In this document: piece after piece, positions 50,575 to 50,943 of the stretch | Position numbering within the stretch: the first letter of the stretch is position 1 | How the letters are laid out: each line of letters begins with the position of its first letter | NCBI GenBank assembly: GCA_046540835.1 | Contig: JBKHEL010000004.1 | Location: 1 to 50,943 of the forward strand | Source of the DNA: Coraliomargarita_B sp046540835 | Lineage (GTDB): Bacteria > Verrucomicrobiota > Verrucomicrobiia > Opitutales > Coraliomargaritaceae | Direction: 5' to 3' | DNA: 50,943 nt | The notes under the pieces: generated by a model | Told to the model about the DNA's origin: nothing | Database searches by the model: none | Seen by the model: the letters and a program-made list of their open reading frames with translations, nothing else | Made by a program: the position numbers and the translations under genes

Positions 50575-50943
50575 TCGGCCCGGAAGCAGGGCAGCGCATT
50601 CAAAAAAAAGGCAGTGGGCTAAACTGAATGGCACTTGGTTCAGCAGTTTTCCCGTCGTGCGCAGCTTCAGCGAGCGTCTCTGCCTCACGCTGCCCCGTGC
50701 AGGCCTGAACCCTTGCTGAAGCTGCGGGCTACGTCGCCCGGTCAACCTGCAGGGTTTTCGTTTCACCATCATTGATTGTCGGTGATGGCTCCCCGCAGAC
50801 ATGAACAACAACCCCCTTCAGTCTTTTCCATGAAATAAGTCTCCAGAGTGCGTTATCAGCGGCGCAGCGCAAATGCCTTATTTAAGCTCCTGAGGCGGCC
50901 TGAGATTGGTGGACTTGGGATTCCGTTATTTAGTTGTGTTGTA
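50575..50943. other. Non-coding stretch at the window end
   Basis: No convincing gene was seen in these 369 bases. It contains an A-run, the inverted-repeat cluster at 50661-50740, and further short inverted repeats such as CCATCA with TGATGG near 50766-50787. A terminator for the secreted-protein gene may be among them. The next gene must start outside the window. Confidence 0.5.
50661..50725. repeat. Nested inverted repeats downstream of the secreted-protein gene
   Basis: An 11-bp perfect outer stem (GCAGCTTCAGC with GCTGAAGCTGC) encloses an inner hairpin AGCGT/ACGCT. A second hairpin (CGGGC/GCCCG) follows directly at 50725-50740. No T-run is attached to the outer stem. It could be an RNA structure, a REP-like unit, or a remnant of a mobile palindrome. 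Confidence 0.5.

Overview
The window looks like a stretch of chromosome from a Gram-negative, heterotrophic, probably marine or aquatic member of Verrucomicrobiota (Opitutae-like). This placement is an inference. It rests on moderately high GC, LL-diaminopimelate aminotransferase, REP-type transposases, a large secreted heparinase-like lyase, an outer-membrane-type lipid-handling ABC locus, and scarce Shine-Dalgarno sequences. No rRNA, tRNA or CRISPR array was seen. I count 46 protein genes; about 40 belong to recognisable families.

Layout. 1-0.87 kb: 3' part of a REP-associated transposase followed by an imperfect palindrome. 0.9-6.3 kb: a co-directional envelope locus (TesA-type esterase, YbbA/YbbP-type ABC transporter, AttH/CrtC lipocalin-like protein) closed by a strong hairpin. 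6.3-10.0 kb (minus): Spy/CpxP-like protein with a Gln/Met tail, rhomboid-like membrane protein with zinc ribbon, TPR protein, glycosyltransferase. 10.1-13.7 kb: MBL hydrolase-ribD-rdgB operon converging on dapL. 13.9-17.3 kb: panC-nadB-panE (pantothenate and NAD synthesis). 17.3-23.98 kb: glmS, glgC, a double universal stress protein, lgt, a LysM protein and parB. 24.1-31.1 kb: EVE protein, hflK-hflC, nspC, hisC-hisB, aldo/keto reductase, yhbY. 31.3-37.5 kb: a second REP-type transposase, MidA-like methyltransferase, tsaD, MYG1-like protein and a UvrD/PcrA helicase. 37.7-43.3 kb: menF, SbtA-like transporter divergent from a small winged-helix gene, then metK-ahcY. 43.4-45.6 kb (minus): FmdB-like protein, then an Xre antitoxin-RES toxin-fructosamine kinase operon. 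45.7-50.6 kb: two large secreted proteins, one heparinase II/III-like and one unrecognised, pointing to polysaccharide breakdown.

How genes work together. Most of the window is central metabolism: riboflavin, lysine/peptidoglycan, NAD, pantothenate, hexosamine, glycogen, histidine, menaquinone, norspermidine and the S-adenosylmethionine cycle. Several operons are tightly coupled by 4-bp ATGA overlaps (ybbA/ybbP, MBL/ribD, ribD/rdgB, RES/fructosamine kinase).

The most unusual signals are not protein families. First, short tandem repeats (7-8 bp units) or C-rich, anti-Shine-Dalgarno-like tracts lie directly in front of start codons of unrelated genes (dapL, the 667-residue secreted protein, pcrA, the MYG1 homologue and, more weakly, the EVE gene). 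Second, a fructosamine-kinase gene is translationally coupled to a RES-Xre toxin-antitoxin pair whose promoter carries two CATATG-centred palindromes 22 bp apart. Third, a small winged-helix gene sits between sbtA and metK, with ATCA/TGAT inverted repeats on both sides of it.
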